Assembly (NCBI RefSeq): GCF_001427905.1
Contig: NZ_LMEF01000015.1
Location: 1 to 49,061 of the forward strand
Direction: 5' to 3'
Source of the DNA: Flavobacterium sp. Root420
GTDB lineage: Bacteria > Bacteroidota > Bacteroidia > Flavobacteriales > Flavobacteriaceae
DNA length: 49,061 bases
Shown here: positions 1-7,563 of the stretch, in pieces
Position numbering within the stretch: position 1 is the stretch's first letter
How the letters are laid out: every line of letters begins with the position of its first letter
Translations under genes and position numbers: made by a program
The notes under the pieces: model-generated
Databases searched by the model: none
What the model was told of the DNA's origin: nothing
The model's input: the letters and a program-made list of their open reading frames with translations, nothing else

Positions 1-70
1 TTGAATCTCATATATAATCAGCTGTTAATCACTGATTAAATATACAAAATTGACCAGAAAAAAACAAGCC

Positions 71-112
71 TAAAAAAAATAGCTGCCTCAGTTTTGAGAC
101 AGCTACTTTTTT
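71..112 (-). terminator. Rho-independent terminator after prfC
   Basis: A 10-bp stem with one mismatch (81-90 with 95-104) has a run of A on the plus strand at 72-79, which becomes a U-run on the minus-strand transcript. It lies just downstream of the prfC stop. Confidence 0.75.
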
Positions 113-135
113 TATATGTTCTTCAAAAGAAGAAT

Positions 136-1725
136 TTAATCAAATTCAGAAGTGAAAAATAATTTTACACTCGGATATTTGCTTTGTGTCATTTGGATTG
201 TAAAATCAGAATCAGCTAGGAAAACCAATTGGCCGTACTTATCATGAGCTAAGAACTTTTGTTTGATACGTTTGAATTCTTTAAACTCGTCATTTTTGGC
301 ATCATCAGGTTTTACCCAACAAGCTTTATGAACCGGGAAATTTTCATAAGTACATTTTGCACCGTACTCATGTTCTAAACGGTACTGAATTACCTCATAT
401 TGAAGTGCTCCGACAGTTCCGATTACTTTACGATTGTTCATTTCTAATGTAAATAACTGAGCAACACCTTCATCCATCAACTGATCTACACCTTTATCCA
501 ATTGCTTGGCTTTCATTGGATCAGCATTATTGATGTATCTAAAATGTTCAGGAGAGAAACTAGGAATTCCTTTGAAACTCATTATTTCTCCTTCTGTTAA
601 AGTATCACCAATTTTAAAATTTCCTGTATCATGTAAACCTACGATATCACCAGGATATGAAATATCTACGATTTCTTTTTTCTCAGCAAAAAAAGCATTT
701 GGGCTGGAAAATTTTAAATTTTTCTTTTGACGAACGTGATAATAAGGTTTATTTCGTTCAAAAGTTCCGGAAACAATTTTGATAAAAGCTAGACGGTCTC
801 TGTGTTTTGGATCCATATTAGCATGGATTTTAAATACAAAACCAGTCATTTTTTCTTCTTTCGGATCTACTAAACGTGTTTCAGAATCTTTTGGTCTTGG
901 AGAAGGAGCGATAGTTACAAAACAATCTAACAATTCACGAACTCCAAAATTATTTAAAGCCGAACCAAAAAACACTGGTTGAATTTTGCCATCTAAATAA
1001 TCCTGACGTTCAAATTTTGGATACACTTCATCAATTAATTCTAACTCTTCACGTAATTTATCTGCAGGTTTTTGACCAATTATTTTTTCTAATTCAGGAT
1101 TTTGAACGTCTGAAAAAGCAATAGTTTCTTCAATATTTTTACGGCTGTCACCGCTAAAAAGATTGATGTTTTGTTCCCATAAATTATAGATTCCCTGAAA
1201 ATCATAACCCATTCCGATAGGAAAACTTAAAGGCGTAACTGTTAAACCTAATTTCTGTTCTACTTCATCCATTAAGTCAAAAGCGTCTTTACCTTCACGG
1301 TCTAATTTATTGATGAAAACAATCATCGGAATGTTTCTCATTCTACAAACTGCAACTAATTTTTCAGTTTGTTCCTCAACCCCTTTTGCAACATCAATTA
1401 CAACAATAACGCTGTCAACAGCCGTTAAAGTTCTAAAAGTATCTTCAGCAAAATCCTTGTGTCCCGGAGTATCAAGGATGTTGATTTTTTTGTCTTTATA
1501 ATTAAAAGCAAGTACCGATGTTGAAACCGAAATACCTCTTTGGCGTTCGATTTCCATGAAATCACTTGTTGCTCCTTTTTTTATTTTATTATTTTTTACC
1601 GCACCAGCTTCCTGAATTGCACCTCCAAATAACAATAATTTTTCAGTTAAGGTTGTTTTACCAGCATCGGGATGCGATATAATTCCAAATGTTCTTCTGC
1701 GTTGTATTTCTTTTAAAAAGCTCAT
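136..1725 (-). CDS. prfC: Peptide chain release factor 3
   Basis: RF3 is a cytoplasmic translational GTPase that recycles class-I release factors from the ribosome after termination. The 529-residue protein has the family's usual length. It begins with the G-domain: P-loop SHPDAGKTT near residues 17-25, the switch I/G2 region with RQRGISVSTS, G3 DTPGHKDF and G4 NKLD. Domains II and III follow (for example PVFFGSALNNFG and the IGTVGALQYEV region that is characteristic of RF3 rather than EF-G). The start at 1725 is preceded by a good -7 promoter element (1746-1753). It is monocistronic, with its own terminator downstream and another (for the amylase) upstream. Confidence 0.97.
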   Translation of the reverse strand: MSFLKEIQRRRTFGIISHPDAGKTTLTEKLLLFGGAIQEAGAVKNNKIKKGATSDFMEIERQRGISVSTSVLAFNYKDKKINILDTPGHKDFAEDTFRTLTAVDSVIVVIDVAKGVEEQTEKLVAVCRMRNIPMIVFINKLDREGKDAFDLMDEVEQKLGLTVTPLSFPIGMGYDFQGIYNLWEQNINLFSGDSRKNIEETIAFSDVQNPELEKIIGQKPADKLREELELIDEVYPKFERQDYLDGKIQPVFFGSALNNFGVRELLDCFVTIAPSPRPKDSETRLVDPKEEKMTGFVFKIHANMDPKHRDRLAFIKIVSGTFERNKPYYHVRQKKNLKFSSPNAFFAEKKEIVDISYPGDIVGLHDTGNFKIGDTLTEGEIMSFKGIPSFSPEHFRYINNADPMKAKQLDKGVDQLMDEGVAQLFTLEMNNRKVIGTVGALQYEVIQYRLEHEYGAKCTYENFPVHKACWVKPDDAKNDEFKEFKRIKQKFLAHDKYGQLVFLADSDFTIQMTQSKYPSVKLFFTSEFD

Positions 1726-1745
1726 ATTTTGTATAAATAGGTTTG

Positions 1746-1753
1746 CAAAAGTA
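1746..1753 (-). promoter_or_regulatory. Bacteroidetes -7 promoter element of prfC
   Basis: The minus strand reads TACTTTTG, matching TAnnTTTG, 20 bp before the prfC ATG. No convincing -33 TTG is seen at the usual distance. Confidence 0.4.
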
Positions 1754-1830
1754 CTATTAATTGCGGCTTAATAAAAATATTCACTTCTATAATTTAGAAG
1801 ACATTACTTTATAAACAGAAACTTTAAAGC

Positions 1831-1864
1831 AAAAAAAAGACTGTTTTTTTAGAACAGTCTTTTA
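1831..1864 (-). terminator. Terminator of the alpha-amylase gene
   Basis: Inverted repeat AAAAGACTGTT / AACAGTCTTTT with flanking A- and T-runs, immediately after the amylase stop. It could act in both directions. Confidence 0.8.
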
Positions 1865-1880
1865 ATTGTTGTTTTTAGAA

Positions 1881-3320
1881 TTATTGATTAATAGACCAAA
1901 CCGAATATCCTTTTGGCGGACATTGAATTTTTACCCATTTATCTGCTTGTGTAGTTGGGTACCAAGTTGAATTTCCGGTAAAATCTTTAATTTGAGTATT
2001 TGCCCAATTTGTCTGAATCCATCTTTCCTGCCAAACAGTTGAGTTGTTAATGTAAACAACCAATCCGGGATTTCCATTATATCCATTTCTTCTTGCAACA
2101 TATTCATCATTGTCTGAGTATAAAATAGATGTAGTTCCGGTTGCTTTGTTATTATGAATCCAAATCAAATTGTTTAGTTTAGTTTTGTCCAGCCATTCTT
2201 CGTAATCTCTATAGAAAATTGTCGGGTATCCTTCATGTGTTAAAATATAAGAATACGCCAATAATTTATTTGAAATCTCATCGGTATCATGATTCGTAAC
2301 AAATGTCACGGCTTTGTATGGATTTCTTTTCCACATCATATCATCATTTAGAAGCGCAAGATTATTTCCGTCAAAAGCATCGTTCATTTTGTAATAACAG
2401 GCAAAATCAAAAACAGAACTGTTGGCACTATTAGCCCAGTTATTTAATATATCTACATTAGAATCCCATAATTCACCAACAGAAAATCCACCAACATTTG
2501 CATTCCAATCGTATACAACCCAAGGAGCAAAACCTTTCACATAATCAAATCGCCATCCGTCAAATTTCATGGTGTTTTTATAATATTTACCAACTCCATC
2601 AGTTCTTTTCCATAACCAGTCTTGTACATAAGGATCAGCATGGCATAAGTCTGGAAAACCTCCAAAAGAACCTTCGTCGTTATTACCGTAGCTATTCTTA
2701 TAAAAATTCACATAAGTACGCTTGAATTTTCCAGATGCAATTCCATTAAAATTAGTCCAGGTATTGGTTCCTGTAAAAGGATTTGCTTCTGATTGTCCTC
2801 CACTATTGTGATTAATTACAATGTCCGCATACACTTTCATGTTTTCAGTATGAGCTTGTGTGATTAAATTTACTAACTCGGTTTTAGAACCAAATCTCGT
2901 TTCTATAGTTCCGTTTTGATTGTAATCTCCAAAATCAAAATAATCCGTTGGATCGTACCCCATTGAAAATGCTCCGTTTTGCGCTTTAGAAGCAGGTGGA
3001 AGCCAAATAGAACCGATTCCGGCATTAGACCATGCGGTCACTTTACCATTAACGGTATTCCACCAATTTCCTCCGGCCGGAACATCCCAATAAAAAGCTT
3101 GCATCATAACTCCACCACCCGGATTATCAACATATTTTCCTGTTGATGATGATTTAGCTCCTGTACTAAAAGGTTTTCCATCATGATGTGTCACATTAAT
3201 AATTTCAAATTGTTGACTTTCAGCTCTTGAGTCAACTTCATTGGTTTCATTTGGCGAACACGAACAAAAAAATGCCGAGATCGCAGTCATTACATAAATT
3301 TTTGCATTGTGGTTTTTCAT
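1881..3320 (-). CDS. Alpha-amylase, GH13 family, probable lipoprotein
   Basis: Hydrolyses alpha-1,4 bonds of starch or maltodextrin outside the cytoplasm. The first 20 residues form a signal sequence ending in FFCSC, so lipidation at Cys21 is plausible; the acidic, Ser/Asn-rich stretch that follows fits a tethered lipoprotein. The four GH13 signature regions are intact: DIVINHN (Asp166), GWRFDYV (Arg257 and nucleophile Asp259), GELWD (acid/base Glu283) and FVTNHDTD (His344-Asp345). The length of 479 aa and the compact barrel resemble the small plant/bacterial alpha-amylases (GH13_5/6-like; the subfamily is inferred). It is not in a visible susCD cluster. A perfect 18-bp dyad lies about 160 bp upstream (3479-3496) and may be an operator. 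Confidence 0.92.
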   Translation of the reverse strand: MKNHNAKIYVMTAISAFFCSCSPNETNEVDSRAESQQFEIINVTHHDGKPFSTGAKSSSTGKYVDNPGGGVMMQAFYWDVPAGGNWWNTVNGKVTAWSNAGIGSIWLPPASKAQNGAFSMGYDPTDYFDFGDYNQNGTIETRFGSKTELVNLITQAHTENMKVYADIVINHNSGGQSEANPFTGTNTWTNFNGIASGKFKRTYVNFYKNSYGNNDEGSFGGFPDLCHADPYVQDWLWKRTDGVGKYYKNTMKFDGWRFDYVKGFAPWVVYDWNANVGGFSVGELWDSNVDILNNWANSANSSVFDFACYYKMNDAFDGNNLALLNDDMMWKRNPYKAVTFVTNHDTDEISNKLLAYSYILTHEGYPTIFYRDYEEWLDKTKLNNLIWIHNNKATGTTSILYSDNDEYVARRNGYNGNPGLVVYINNSTVWQERWIQTNWANTQIKDFTGNSTWYPTTQADKWVKIQCPPKGYSVWSINQ

Positions 3321-3478
3321 AATTAAGATTTGGTTAAAAGTGGTTTAATAAAGTTTTGTAATTATTTATTTTAAATGTTTAAAAAGAGATATTCTCAATT
3401 TTACCGTCTAAAAATTATTAATTACGCATCTAAAGTATGTGTTTTTTAATTCGATCCGTTTTTACCAGAAAATAGTTA

Positions 3479-3496
3479 TACAACGAAAACGTTGTA
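3479..3496. promoter_or_regulatory. Perfect 18-bp dyad, candidate operator
   Basis: TACAACG-AAAA-CGTTGTA is a perfect inverted repeat with a 4-nt A spacer, located in the amylase/surA divergent region. Its lack of a following T-run argues against a terminator. The size and CG-centred half-sites resemble operators of LacI-family sugar regulators; that link is inference, since no regulator gene is nearby. Confidence 0.45.
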
Positions 3497-3679
3497 GTGT
3501 TAAAAACTTTTTTTATTTAATTGAAATTTAGTTGTTTGTATTTTCAACCAAGCTATCTCTTAAAAATTTCAGAAGTGAGGTTTTCTTCTCGTTTTAGCTA
3601 ATAATCGGTAGGAAATGGGTTGTATTTATGAAATCGAAATGTTATCCCTATAATTTTTTGTTAATAGTATGGCTGATAG

Positions 3680-3709
3680 TTGTATTATGTGATTGAATTG
3701 TTATTTTTG
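3680..3709 (+). promoter_or_regulatory. Promoter of the surA-like gene (-33 TTG, -7 TATTTTTG)
   Basis: TTG at 3680-3682 is followed after exactly 19 nt by TATTTTTG at 3702-3709, matching the Bacteroidetes primary sigma consensus TTG-N19-TAnnTTTG. This predicts a 5' leader of about 100 nt. Confidence 0.55.
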
Positions 3710-3813
3710 TTCGTTATAACTTAAAAAGAACTAGATCTTAATTATTTAGTGATTTTTACTTTAAAAACGAAGTACGAAGGCAAGATCTTTACATTCAAAT
3801 TAAATTTAAAATA

Positions 3814-5244
3814 ATGTTATTAAAAAAATTACAGCTAAAAACAATTGATTACAAACTAGTGTTGACAATGTGTTTTTTACTTTTTTTCAACTCAATTGTT
3901 TCGGCTCAGGAAATTATTCCAGATGTTGTGGCTCAAAAACCAGTTGAAGTTCCTACTGGACAGAAGCTAAAAGTTGACGGTATCATTGCTACTGTTGGAG
4001 ATTATATTGTTTTAGATTCAGATATTGATAAAGGATTTTTAGAAATTACTGCCCAGGGAGGAAATGTAAAAGACATTACAAGGTGTCAGATGCTTGGTAA
4101 ACTTTTAGAAGATAAACTATATGCACACCAGGCGATTCAGGATAGTATTATAGTAAGTGATGCAGAAGTAAGAAGCATGATGGAAGACCGACTGAATTAT
4201 ATGGTGAAACAAGTTGGTGATATCAATAAAGTAGTTGAGTATTATAAAAAAAGTTCTGTAGAGGAATTTAAAACTTATTTTGCAGATATTTTAAAAGAAC
4301 AAAAATTATCTTCAGAAATGAGAGATAAAATTGTTGATGGTGTACAAATTACGCCCGAAGAAGTTCGTAATTTCTTTAAAAAAATACCTAAAGAGGAACT
4401 GCCAACTTTTGGAGCAGAGATGGAAGTAGCACAGATTGTAGTAGAGCCAAAAGTTTCAAAAGAAGATGAACAAAAAGTAATCGATAGATTAAATGCTATT
4501 AGGAAAGATGTTCTTGAGGGTTCAAGTTTTGCTACAAAAGCAGTTTTGTATTCGCAAGATCCTGGATCATCGTCTAACGGAGGTTATTACAAAATGACCA
4601 GAAGAACCCCTTTTGTAAAAGAATTTAAAGATGTGGCATTTAGTTTGCAGGAAGGCGAAATTTCAGAGCCTTTCAAAACAAATTTTGGATATCATATTAT
4701 TATGATTGATAAAATTAAAGGACAGGAAGTAGAGTTACGTCATATTTTAATTTCGCCAACGGTTTCTGAGGATGCATTGAAAGAAGCAAAAGAAAGAATT
4801 ACCAACATTAGAAAAAAGATAGAATCTAAAGAGGTAACTTTTGCAGATGCTGCCAGAACAGAGTCTGACGAGAAAGAAACCAGAGCAAATGGAGGAGTGT
4901 TAATAAATCCTAATACACAAGACACCCGTTTTGAGTTAACTAAGATGGATCCGACATTATACGGCCAGGTTTCAAATTTAAAAGATACTGAAATTTCTCA
5001 ACCACTTTTAAGTACAGATGATAAAGGGAAAAAAACGTATAAATTAATTACTGTTACTAACAGAATTGATGAACACGTAGCTGATTATGCTAAGGATTAT
5101 ACCAAAATTAAAGATTTAGCATTGAAAGAAAAACAAATTAGCGCCATTGGAAAATGGTTCGATACTAAGATTAAAGATACTTACATTAAAATTATTGGAG
5201 AATATAGAGATTGTGCTTTTACGAACAATTGGTTGAAAAAATAA
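3814..5244 (+). CDS. surA: SurA-like periplasmic peptidylprolyl isomerase
   Basis: A periplasmic chaperone/PPIase expected to escort outer-membrane proteins. An N-terminal signal sequence (hydrophobic residues about 18-31, ending SIVSAQE) leads into a SurA N-terminal alpha-helical chaperone region (about residues 50-190). Two parvulin-type rotamase domains follow (about 195-305 and 308-405), both with recognisable elements: AEMEVAQIVV, FATKAVLYSQDPGSSSNGG and FGYHIIMID in the first, VELRHILI and FADAARTESDEKETRANGG in the second. The 476 aa length is close to other Bacteroidetes SurA-like proteins. The start at 3814 gives a long n-region; an internal Met at residue 19 would give a shorter signal peptide. 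moxR follows after a hairpin terminator. Confidence 0.88.
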   Translation: MLLKKLQLKTIDYKLVLTMCFLLFFNSIVSAQEIIPDVVAQKPVEVPTGQKLKVDGIIATVGDYIVLDSDIDKGFLEITAQGGNVKDITRCQMLGKLLEDKLYAHQAIQDSIIVSDAEVRSMMEDRLNYMVKQVGDINKVVEYYKKSSVEEFKTYFADILKEQKLSSEMRDKIVDGVQITPEEVRNFFKKIPKEELPTFGAEMEVAQIVVEPKVSKEDEQKVIDRLNAIRKDVLEGSSFATKAVLYSQDPGSSSNGGYYKMTRRTPFVKEFKDVAFSLQEGEISEPFKTNFGYHIIMIDKIKGQEVELRHILISPTVSEDALKEAKERITNIRKKIESKEVTFADAARTESDEKETRANGGVLINPNTQDTRFELTKMDPTLYGQVSNLKDTEISQPLLSTDDKGKKTYKLITVTNRIDEHVADYAKDYTKIKDLALKEKQISAIGKWFDTKIKDTYIKIIGEYRDCAFTNNWLKK

Positions 5245-5260
5245 TTTTTATTAAATAAAT

Positions 5261-5302
5261 AAAAAGAGTTAGTTTTATGAATTCATAGAGCTAACTCTTT
5301 TT
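5261..5302 (+). terminator. Terminator after the surA-like gene
   Basis: AAAAAGAGTTAG pairs with CTAACTCTTTTT and encloses a second palindrome, TATGAATTCATA. A T-run follows. It lies between surA and moxR, so the two are probably separate transcripts or attenuated. Confidence 0.75.
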
Positions 5303-5322
5303 CAATTAAAAAACATACTTAA

Positions 5323-6276
5323 ATGTCTGACGTAGCAGCAATTCATAATTTAGTTCAAAAACGAAACGAATTAAAATCAGAAATAGCAAAAATCATTGTA
5401 GGCCAGGATGCAGTTGTAGATCAAATTTTATTGTGTATATTTTCAGGAGGACACGCTCTTTTAATTGGTGTTCCGGGTTTGGCAAAAACTTTAATGATAA
5501 ATACGTTGTCACAGGCTTTAGGTTTGGATTTTAAAAGAATTCAGTTTACGCCGGATTTAATGCCTTCAGATATTTTAGGAAGTGAGATTCTGGATGAAAA
5601 CAGGCAATTTAAATTTATTAAAGGACCTATCTTTTCAAACATTATTTTGGCAGATGAGATCAACAGAACTCCACCAAAAACTCAGGCAGCTTTACTTGAA
5701 GCAATGCAGGAGCGTTCAGTAACTATTGCAGGACAGAATTACAAATTAGATTTACCATACTTTGTATTAGCAACTCAAAATCCAATTGAGCAGGAGGGAA
5801 CTTATCCGTTACCAGAAGCCCAATTAGACCGTTTTATGTTTGCTGTAAAATTAGAGTATCCAACTTTTGAAGAAGAAGTTCAGGTTGTTAAACGTACCAC
5901 ATCGGATGCAAAAACAACGATTAATCCATTATTTACGGCACAGGAAATTATTGATTTTCAACATTTAATTCGCAGAATTCCTGTAGCTGATAATGTTATT
6001 GAATATGCGGTAACTTTGGTAAGCAAAACTCGTCCGGATAATAAATTATCTAATGATTTTGTGAAAAATTATTTAGACTGGGGTGCCGGACCAAGAGCTT
6101 CTCAAAATTTAATTTTGGCAGCAAAAGCACATGCAGCTTTTAATGGTAAATTTTCACCAGATATTGAAGATGTAAAAGCAGTTGCAACCGGAATTTTACG
6201 CCACAGAATTATTAAAAATTATAAAGCAGATGCTGAGGGAATAACAGAAGACATTATTATTCAGAAGTTGCTTTAG
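5323..6276 (+). CDS. MoxR-family AAA+ ATPase
   Basis: A 317-residue cytoplasmic AAA+ ATPase of the MoxR/RavA group; family members act as chaperones that activate partner proteins, often with VWA domains. Visible motifs are Walker A GVPGLAKT (about residues 48-55), Walker B ILADEINR, sensor 1 LATQNP, the arginine-finger region LPEAQLDRF, and the small C-terminal lid domain with GPRASQ. In Bacteroidetes MoxR genes often head a BatA-E or DUF58 cluster, but here the next gene is on the opposite strand, so this copy stands without VWA partners. Confidence 0.92.
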   Translation: MSDVAAIHNLVQKRNELKSEIAKIIVGQDAVVDQILLCIFSGGHALLIGVPGLAKTLMINTLSQALGLDFKRIQFTPDLMPSDILGSEILDENRQFKFIKGPIFSNIILADEINRTPPKTQAALLEAMQERSVTIAGQNYKLDLPYFVLATQNPIEQEGTYPLPEAQLDRFMFAVKLEYPTFEEEVQVVKRTTSDAKTTINPLFTAQEIIDFQHLIRRIPVADNVIEYAVTLVSKTRPDNKLSNDFVKNYLDWGAGPRASQNLILAAKAHAAFNGKFSPDIEDVKAVATGILRHRIIKNYKADAEGITEDIIIQKLL

Positions 6277-6293
6277 AAATAGATAAATTTTTT

Positions 6294-6333
6294 AAGGAAG
6301 CCTGTCAAATTTAATTTGACAGGCTTCCTTATT
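6294..6333. terminator. Bidirectional terminator between moxR and xrtN
   Basis: An almost perfect 37-nt palindrome (6294-6311 with 6313-6330) separates two convergent genes, with A/T runs on both sides. The stem of up to 18 bp makes this the strongest hairpin in the window. Confidence 0.85.
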
Positions 6334-7563
6334 TTAAGCTTTACTTGTTTCATTAATTAGGCGTACAGGTTTGTTATCGAATAATTTTATTAAAAGGACT
6401 TCAATAAGTGAAGTGTACTTTTTACTATTGCATTCATACCACCAATACGAGTAATATAGGATTTGATCTTTCTCTATTTTAGCCTGCCAAATTTTTTCAT
6501 TTCCTTTTTTAACTTCTTTTGATTCAATTATTTTATACCCGGCACCTGTCCAGCAAACTAATGGGTTGTGATTAGAAGTTTTAATATAAATTAGTTTGTC
6601 TGGCATCACAATTTTAAAGACTTCCTTATTTACCCAAATTCCTTTTTGATTTTCATATTCCGGATTTAGATTTTCAAGTAAATCGTAATGCTGTTCTTTT
6701 TTAATTTCAAAGCTGGTTGCAAATACTATTAAAGTACCAACTAAAGTAAAAAGTACTGGATATAGACTCCTGGTTATTTTAATTTCTTCTTTTTTCGGTT
6801 TAAAGAATCGGATCAAAAAAAGCATTGGTATAATTTGATAAAAGACAAAACAGAGTATTCCAATTGTATGATGCAGTACATTTTCTTCGGTACAATTAAA
6901 TAAAACCAACGTAATGATTCTGAAATAATTTGAAATAATATTCAGGACAATTAAGACACAGCAAAAAAGAAGAATTTGTATAATAGTAAAATATTTCCGA
7001 TGTTTCTTTTCTTCCAATGTCAATACAAGTGCTCCCGAAAGCAAACCGGTTTTAAACATGGACAAACCCATACAAGCAATATCAATAGTGATTTTTGCAT
7101 TATTAATATAAAAATTTACACCTTCGATTTTATTTATTGGCATAAAATTTTTCAATGTCAGATAGACATAATAACAAAGAGATTGTTTTATTTCGGTTGT
7201 CAGATATTCGAAAAAAGTACTAAACAACGAAGAAAATAAAAGAATACAGATAAAAGCTATGAATGAAAATTTTTGAGTTATGTTGTAATAGATAAGACAA
7301 ACAAATAAAGCCAAAGCTAAAAAATGTACTGATTTGGTATGCAGGCGGTAGCTTACAAATTCTAATATAAAAATCATTGTAAAAAGAGGGAAGTTTAGAT
7401 TTAAGGTCGTTTTTCTTCCCCCAATAAAAAATAATGCTATTGAAAATATAATCCCGAACAAATTACTGTCAAGTCCTGTTATTACAATCTTATAATTAAT
7501 GATTAAAAGACAGAAAATAGTAAAGAGGCCGATTGCTTTTTTATAGGACAATAAGTGATTCAT
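6334..7563 (-). CDS. xrtN: Exosortase XrtN with EpsI-like C-terminal domain
   Basis: A polytopic inner-membrane cysteine transpeptidase-like protein predicted to cleave and anchor proteins with a PEP-type C-terminal tail. Residues 1-255 hold about eight hydrophobic helices. The exosortase catalytic triad is visible: Cys164 in DIACMGLSM, Arg215 in NYFRI, and His231/His232 in HHTIG. After one more membrane helix (about 268-285), residues 300-409 form an extracytoplasmic domain with HNPLVCWTGAGYK, which resembles the conserved H-P-C-GxGW region of EpsI (DUF3485). The ATG at 7563 abuts the stop codon of the upstream VIT gene (TAAATG), so translation is probably coupled. The specific name XrtN rests on the VIT partner and domain layout; another Bacteroidetes exosortase subtype is possible. 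Confidence 0.8.
   Translation of the reverse strand: MNHLLSYKKAIGLFTIFCLLIINYKIVITGLDSNLFGIIFSIALFFIGGRKTTLNLNFPLFTMIFILEFVSYRLHTKSVHFLALALFVCLIYYNITQKFSFIAFICILLFSSLFSTFFEYLTTEIKQSLCYYVYLTLKNFMPINKIEGVNFYINNAKITIDIACMGLSMFKTGLLSGALVLTLEEKKHRKYFTIIQILLFCCVLIVLNIISNYFRIITLVLFNCTEENVLHHTIGILCFVFYQIIPMLFLIRFFKPKKEEIKITRSLYPVLFTLVGTLIVFATSFEIKKEQHYDLLENLNPEYENQKGIWVNKEVFKIVMPDKLIYIKTSNHNPLVCWTGAGYKIIESKEVKKGNEKIWQAKIEKDQILYYSYWWYECNSKKYTSLIEVLLIKLFDNKPVRLINETSKA

Larger units (their letters stand above)
3321..3813. other. Intergenic region between divergent amylase and surA-like genes
   Basis: This 493-bp AT-rich spacer contains no credible ORF. It holds the dyad at 3479-3496 and a full promoter-like sequence for the rightward gene at 3680-3709. 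I could not identify a TAnnTTTG element for the amylase. Confidence 0.7.
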
